Assembly: GCA_963664655.2 (NCBI GenBank)
Contig: OY761554.1
Coordinates: 2,108,001-2,172,000 of the forward strand
Source of the DNA: Desulfospira sp963664655
Lineage (GTDB): Bacteria > Desulfobacterota > Desulfobacteria > Desulfobacterales > Desulfobacteraceae
Direction: 5' to 3'
Length of the DNA stretch: 64,000 nt
Shown here: positions 60,213 through 64,000 of the stretch, in pieces
Layout of the letters: the number at the start of each line of letters is the position of its first letter
Numbering within the stretch: position 1 is the stretch's first letter
Translations under genes and position numbers: made by a program
Notes under the pieces: generated by a model
The model's input: the letters and a program-made list of their open reading frames with translations, nothing else
Databases searched by the model: none
Told to the model about the DNA's origin: nothing

Positions 60213-60299
60213 ATGGTTTTTCGGTATGGTCCCTTTTTTATATTTACTTGCTTTGGCAGCTTCTTTTTTACCAAGTCTGCCCAGGGAGAGTTGATGTAA
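60213..60299 (+). CDS. Possible Phe-rich leader peptide (28 codons)
   Basis: ATG 60213 follows AGAGGA with good spacing. The product MVFRYGPFFIFTCFGSFFFT... has eight Phe in 28 residues, three of them consecutive at 60261-60269. Its last third encodes the anti-terminator arm (60275-60283). An overlapping frame from 60196 would give a 32-residue Leu-rich hydrophobic peptide. Either might be a translated leader; neither is proven. Confidence 0.4.
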   Translation: MVFRYGPFFIFTCFGSFFFTKSAQGELM

Positions 60300-60340
60300 C
60301 ATATCGAAAAGATAAGGGTGAACTCAAACCATGGGCAGAC
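60275..60340 (+). promoter_or_regulatory. Anti-terminator hairpin in the ABC-operon leader
   Basis: GTCTGCCCA (60275-60283) pairs perfectly with TGGGCAGAC (60332-60340), extended by GAGTT/AACTC (60288-60292 with 60321-60325) and a TATC/GATA hairpin. The right arm overlaps the 5' arm of the terminator at 60326, so the two folds exclude each other. Confidence 0.6.
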
Positions 60341-60372
60341 GGCAAACCGGCTGACCCATGGTTTTTTATTTT
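60326..60372 (+). terminator. Intrinsic terminator in the ABC-operon leader
   Basis: AAACCATGGG (60326-60335) pairs perfectly with CCCATGGTTT (60355-60364), followed by TTTATTTTT. The binding-protein start is 72 bases downstream. A strong terminator between promoter and structural gene indicates conditional read-through. Confidence 0.8.
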
Positions 60373-60443
60373 TGCGCCCTGGCCAGCGGGTTTAAAAACC
60401 TCCCATGACATTATTAAATTTTATTTTAAAAGGAGTAAAAACA

Positions 60444-61589
60444 ATGGCAATGAAAAAGATCTTAACCCTGCTGCTGACAATCAGTTTGTGCCTTGCCCCC
60501 CTTACCGGCGTGACGGCCAAAACCGTGTACAAGGTGGGCGGCATCTTTTCATCCACCGGGCGGGCCTCTTTTCTGGGTGATCCGGAAAAGAAGACCATGG
60601 AGATGCTGGTGGACAAGATCAACGCGGCCGGCGGCATTGACGGGGCCATGCTTGAGGCCGTGATCTATGATTCCGAGGGAGATCCGGCCAAGGCCGTGTC
60701 TGCGGTCAACAAGCTGATCCATAAAGACAAGGTTCTGGCCATTATCGGACCATCCACCACCCCAACCTCCATGGCCATTATCAACTTTGTGGAACGGGCT
60801 AAAATCCCCATGATTTCCTGCGCTGCCGGGGTGAACATCACCACCCCGATCAAACCCTATGTGTTCAAGACCGCCCAGAGCGATCTTCTGGCCGTGGCCG
60901 CCGTGTACCAGCACATGCAAAAACAGGGGATCAAAAAGATCGGGATCATCTCCGTGGCCAACTCTTTCGGGGAAAGCGGCCGGGATCAGCTGCTGAACCA
61001 GGCCAAGGATTTCGGTATTGAAGTGGTCCAGGCCGAAAGTTTCGGGGCCAAGGATACGGACACCACAGCCCAGCTGACCAAAATCAAGTCCAAATCCCCG
61101 GATGCCATTGTCTGCTGGGGAACCAACCCGGGACCGGCCGTGGTGGCCAAGAACGTCAAACAGCTGAAAATCGACATCCCCCTTTACCAGAGCCACGGGG
61201 TGGGATCTCCCAAGTTCATAGAGCTTGCCGGAGATGCGGCTGAAGGCATTATCCTGCCCACAGGCAAAATTCTGGTCACCGGCCTTCTGGATGAGGCCGA
61301 TCCCCAGAAAAAGATCCTGGAAGACTACCAGGCCGATTATATGGCAACCTATAAAGGCAATGTTTCCGGGTTTGGCGGGTATGCCTTTGATGCCATGAAT
61401 ATCCTGGCTGCCGCCCTTAAAGGCACCGGCGGAGACATGGAAAAGCTCCGGGACAACATTGAAGCCACCCAAAAATATATCGGGGCCACCGGCGAGTTTA
61501 ATTTTTCAGATAAAGACCATAACGGGCTTTCCCCCAGGGCCTTTGTTATGGTAGAAATCAAAAACGGAACATGGAAATTAGTGGATTGA
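60444..61589 (+). CDS. ABC transporter substrate-binding protein (LivK/branched-chain amino acid type)
   Basis: 381 residues from ATG 60444 with AAAAGGAG upstream. A signal peptide (1-25, LTLLLTISLCLAPLTGVTA) leads to a type 1 periplasmic-binding fold: VYKVGGIFSSTGRASFLGDPEKKTMEMLVDKINAAGGIDG, IIGPSTTPTSMAIINFVERAKIPMIS, VFKTAQSDLLAVAAVYQHMQKQGIKKIGIISVANSFGESG. LivK-like proteins bind branched-chain amino acids, but in anaerobes this family also carries aromatic acids, amides or urea. It captures the substrate in the periplasm for the permeases that follow. Confidence 0.93.
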   Translation: MAMKKILTLLLTISLCLAPLTGVTAKTVYKVGGIFSSTGRASFLGDPEKKTMEMLVDKINAAGGIDGAMLEAVIYDSEGDPAKAVSAVNKLIHKDKVLAIIGPSTTPTSMAIINFVERAKIPMISCAAGVNITTPIKPYVFKTAQSDLLAVAAVYQHMQKQGIKKIGIISVANSFGESGRDQLLNQAKDFGIEVVQAESFGAKDTDTTAQLTKIKSKSPDAIVCWGTNPGPAVVAKNVKQLKIDIPLYQSHGVGSPKFIELAGDAAEGIILPTGKILVTGLLDEADPQKKILEDYQADYMATYKGNVSGFGGYAFDAMNILAAALKGTGGDMEKLRDNIEATQKYIGATGEFNFSDKDHNGLSPRAFVMVEIKNGTWKLVD

Positions 61590-61595
61590 TAGAAA

Positions 61596-61692
61596 GCTGT
61601 TAGCCGTTAGCTTTTAGCCATTAGCTGGCTGAACAATCCCAAAGGCTGACGGCTGACAGCTAATAGCTAACGGCTAATAGCTAATAGCTAAA
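61596..61692. repeat. TTAGC/GCTAA hexamer tract forming a long hairpin
   Basis: The left half (GCTGTTAGCCGTTAGC...) is mirrored by the right half (...GCTAACGGCTAATAGC), giving an imperfect stem of about 25 bp between the binding-protein gene and livH. It resembles the repeats at 13805 and 62635. It could protect the upstream mRNA from 3' exonucleases and so raise binding-protein output. Confidence 0.7.
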
Positions 61693-61703
61693 AAGGAACC
61701 TCC

Positions 61704-62579
61704 ATGCAGGAGCTGATTCAATATCTGTTTTCGGGAATCACCACCGGTGCCATTTATGCAGTGATTGCCGTGGGGCTGTCCATGCTTTACGCTTCCACCG
61801 AGCTGATCAATTTTGCCCATGGTGAATTTGTGATGATCGGGGCCATGGCCATGGTGACTCTCTGGGTCCACTTCGGCCTTCCCCTGCCCCTTGCCATGGC
61901 AGGGGCCGTGGCCATGGGCTGCATTATCGGGCTGTTGTTTGAACGGTTTGCCATTCGTACGGCAAAGACCCCGAACCCCATTGTTCTGGTGATTATTACC
62001 GTGGGGGCGTCTATTTTTTTAAGGGGCCTTGGCATGATTGCCTGGGGCAAAGACCCTTTCAGCGTCCCCCCGTTTTCCAGCCATGAATCCATTGAAATTT
62101 TAGGGGCGGCCCTGCTGCCCCAGAGTATTTATATTGTGGGTGCCGCCCTGATCCTGGCGGCCGGGATTCACTTTTTCCTTAAAAAAAGCCTTACCGGCAA
62201 GGCCATGGTGGCCTGCGCCGTCAATCAGAAGGCGGCCTGGCTTTCGGGTATTCCGTCTGAGGCTATGGCGGTGCTGGCTTTCGGCATCAGCACCGGCTCC
62301 GGGGCACTTGCCGGTGTGTTTATAGCACCCATTACCATGAGTTCTTATGATATGGGCACCATCCTGGGGCTCAAAGGGTTTTGCGCCGCCATGATCGGGG
62401 GGCTGGGCAGCCTGTGGGGCGCCTTTGCCGGCGGCCTCTTGCTGGGGGTGCTGGAATCCTTTGGTGCCGGCCTGATTTCATCGGGGCTCAAGGATGCCAT
62501 TGCCTTTATCCTGCTGCTGCTGATTCTTTATATCCGGCCGTCGGGGCTGTTTTCGGCAGGAGAGGCGAAACGGTTTTGA
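61704..62579 (+). CDS. livH: Branched-chain amino acid-type ABC permease LivH
   Basis: 291 residues, AAAAAGGAACC upstream. About eight membrane helices; signature MQELIQYLFSGITTGAIYAVIAVGLSMLYASTELINFAHGEFVMIGAMA at the start and the EAA-like coupling loop in MAVLAFGISTGSGALAGVFIAPITMSSYDMGTILGLKGFCAAMIGGLGSLWGAFAGGLLLGVLESF. One of two integral subunits that pair with LivM. Follows the hairpin tract. Confidence 0.94.
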   Translation: MQELIQYLFSGITTGAIYAVIAVGLSMLYASTELINFAHGEFVMIGAMAMVTLWVHFGLPLPLAMAGAVAMGCIIGLLFERFAIRTAKTPNPIVLVIITVGASIFLRGLGMIAWGKDPFSVPPFSSHESIEILGAALLPQSIYIVGAALILAAGIHFFLKKSLTGKAMVACAVNQKAAWLSGIPSEAMAVLAFGISTGSGALAGVFIAPITMSSYDMGTILGLKGFCAAMIGGLGSLWGAFAGGLLLGVLESFGAGLISSGLKDAIAFILLLLILYIRPSGLFSAGEAKRF

Positions 62580-62634
62580 GAAAGGATGAGGGATGAAGGA
62601 TGACATTGGCGAAGTTCATGGGATATGGCAGGGG

Positions 62635-62667
62635 GCTAACAGCTAAGGGCTAATCGCTTAAAGCTAC
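62635..62667. repeat. GCTAAN hexamer tract before livM
   Basis: GCTAACAGCTAAGGGCTAAT and related hexamers run to three bases before the livM ATG and occupy the place of its ribosome site. No AGGAG-type sequence is visible there. Confidence 0.55.
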
Positions 62668-62671
62668 AATT

Positions 62672-63643
62672 ATGAATGAGAATGTTAAAAAAAACCGGTT
62701 GGAAGTAGCCGCCTTTATGGCGGGTATCCTGGTTCTGGGACTGTTCGTCAAAAACGACTATTATCTCCAGATCATGACCTTTATCGGCATCAATACCCTG
62801 CTGGCACTGGGGCTGAACATGCTCATGGGATATGCGGGCCAGGTGTCTTTGGGCCATGCCGCCTTTTACGGCATCGGGGCCTATACCACAGCCATTTTGT
62901 CGGCCACCTGCGGGGTCTCGCCCTGGCTTGCCCTGTTCTGTGCCGTGGGAGCGGCTGTGTTCATTGCCTTTGTGGTGGGGCTGCCGACCCTGAAGCTGTC
63001 CGGGTATTATCTGGGCATGGGCACCCTTGGCTTTGGCATGATTGTCAACATTACGTTCCGGGAATGGAGTACGGTTACCGGCGGGGCATCGGGGTTTGTG
63101 GGCATTCCCGTGCTGGAGGCCGGGCCCGTTGCCTTTATGGAAGGCCAGAATTATTTTTTCCTGGTCTGGGGCGTGGTGTTGGGGGCGATTCTTATTTGCC
63201 GAAGGATTCTTTCATCTCGCATGGGCCGGGGGCTTCGGGCCATTCATGACGGGGAGAATGCGGCCCTGGCCACCGGGGTGAACACCCATTTCTTAAAGCT
63301 TGAGATCTTCATGTTCTCGGCGGCCCTGGCTGCGGTGGCCGGTTTTTTATACGCCCATTTCGTCCTGTTTATCAGCCCTGAATCATTTGGCTTCATGGTG
63401 TCGGTGAAAATTGTGACCATGGTGGTCATCGGCGGCATGGCCAGTGTCTGGGGCGCTTTGTTAGGAGCCTGCCTGCTGACTTTGCTGCCCGAGGTTCTCC
63501 ATGGGTTTGCCGAATATGAGATGGTGGTGTTCGGCCTGATCCTTATGGTGGTCATGATATTTATGCCCCAGGGGCTGACCCGGGGATTTGTGGATATGTT
63601 TTTGCGGTACAGGAAAAAAAGCCATGACACTCTCGGAGCCTAA
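62672..63643 (+). CDS. livM: Branched-chain amino acid-type ABC permease LivM
   Basis: 323 residues with about nine to ten membrane helices. FIGINTLLALGLNMLMGYAGQVSLGHAAFYGIGAYTTAIL and GLPTLKLSGYYLGMGTLGFGMIVNI match LivM; the coupling loop is MGRGLRAIHDGENAALATGVNTHFLKLEIFMFSAALAAVAG. Its stop is 20 bases inside the next gene. Translation start has no visible Shine-Dalgarno, so livM may be weakly translated or coupled. Confidence 0.94.
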   Translation: MNENVKKNRLEVAAFMAGILVLGLFVKNDYYLQIMTFIGINTLLALGLNMLMGYAGQVSLGHAAFYGIGAYTTAILSATCGVSPWLALFCAVGAAVFIAFVVGLPTLKLSGYYLGMGTLGFGMIVNITFREWSTVTGGASGFVGIPVLEAGPVAFMEGQNYFFLVWGVVLGAILICRRILSSRMGRGLRAIHDGENAALATGVNTHFLKLEIFMFSAALAAVAGFLYAHFVLFISPESFGFMVSVKIVTMVVIGGMASVWGALLGACLLTLLPEVLHGFAEYEMVVFGLILMVVMIFMPQGLTRGFVDMFLRYRKKSHDTLGA

Positions 63644-64000
63644 GGCCGCGGCATCAGAAGAGGCCCTGCTGGCGGTGGAAGGGCTGACCAAGCGATTTGG
63701 CGGGGTAACGGCTCAGGACAACATCAGTTTTTCCATTGAAAAGGGGATTGTCTGCGGCCTGATCGGCCCCAATGGCGCGGGGAAAACCACCCTGTTCAAC
63801 ATGATCACCGGGATTTACCGGCCTGATGCCGGAAAGGTGATGTTCAACGGCAAAGATATCCGTAAAAAAGCCGTGCACCAGCGGGTCAGAGAGGGGATTG
63901 CCAGAACCTTCCAGCATGTGGAGCTGTTCTCATCCATGACGGTGCTGGAAAATGTGCTGGTGGGCATGCATGTCAGGACCAGATCGGGATTCTGGGGGGC
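63624..64000 (+). CDS. livG: Branched-chain amino acid-type ABC ATPase LivG, 3' part outside window
   Basis: About 125 codons from ATG 63624 (AGGAAA upstream), overlapping livM by 20 bases and running off the right edge. Walker A is GPNGAGKTT; the Q-loop is in GIARTFQHVELFSSMTVLENVLVGMH, and the LivG-type insert KDIRKKAVHQRVREGIARTFQ is seen. A LivF-type gene would be expected next. Confidence 0.94.
   Translation, partial: MTLSEPKAAASEEALLAVEGLTKRFGGVTAQDNISFSIEKGIVCGLIGPNGAGKTTLFNMITGIYRPDAGKVMFNGKDIRKKAVHQRVREGIARTFQHVELFSSMTVLENVLVGMHVRTRSGFWG

Noticed and set aside
1..64000. CRISPR arrays, rRNA or tRNA genes, phage structural genes
   Set aside because: None found on reading both strands; the repeats present have no regular spacers.

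Overview
The window looks like chromosome from an anaerobic, flagellated member of the Desulfobacterota (Desulfobacterales-like). The reasons are the many acyl-CoA enzymes, a two-module acyl-CoA dehydratase activase beside an FmdE-family protein, a CoA-transferase/GNAT fusion, sigma-54 control next to flagellar genes, and moderate GC with small dispersed repeats. This placement is inferred from gene content only. No rRNA, tRNA or CRISPR array was recognised.

Layout. 0-9.6 kb is housekeeping and acyl-CoA metabolism: a secreted protein cut by the left edge, a Dus enzyme, an acyl-CoA synthetase, a DHFR-like reductase, the CoA-transferase/GNAT fusion, CutA, a LysA-like decarboxylase and an Lrp regulator. 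9.8-13.7 kb is a c-di-GMP/chemotaxis signalling group (HD-GYP response regulator, PilZ, CheX, CheY, sigma-54 activator). 14.0-25.7 kb holds an AMIN/TPR envelope protein, a sigma-54 response regulator and then flgB-flgC-fliE-fliF-fliG-fliH-fliI-fliJ-motE. A good -24/-12 promoter and a compact three-way-junction leader precede flgB. fliI carries a one-base frameshift. 25.9-31 kb is miscellaneous: GIY-YIG, DUF3820, tilS coupled to a Phd/ParE toxin-antitoxin pair, two methyltransferases and an AraC regulator. 31.5-38.4 kb has the activase, FmdE-like protein, and an MFS transporter with paired operators and a TetR regulator. 38.5-41.7 kb is a three-gene cluster of two SPFH proteins and a zinc-ribbon membrane protein. 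42.0-48.1 kb is a MarR-controlled RND efflux operon with clear operators. 48.2-59.5 kb is a chemotaxis block: a receiver fused to an ABC-type binding domain, then cheW-mcp-cheA-cheD-cheY-cheX-cheB-cheR. A decayed copy of the tolC-like gene's 3' end lies at its far side. 60.1-64 kb is a branched-chain-amino-acid-type ABC transporter operon (SBP, LivH, LivM, start of LivG) behind a leader with terminator and anti-terminator.

Main points of interest. (1) A five-copy, roughly 100-bp structured repeat with no recognised family. (2) Two MITE-like elements sharing terminal inverted repeats, one with a perfect 10-bp target duplication. (3) The attenuator-like leader before the SBP gene, with a Phe-rich small ORF. 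(4) A CheB whose phospho-acceptor Asp is Gly, and a CoA-transferase whose expected catalytic Glu is Gln. (5) A CheY-like receiver fused to a cytoplasmic SsuA/THI5-like domain, and a CheA with an MshEN-like insert. (6) The fliI frameshift. (7) Readable operator pairs for the MarR and TetR regulators.
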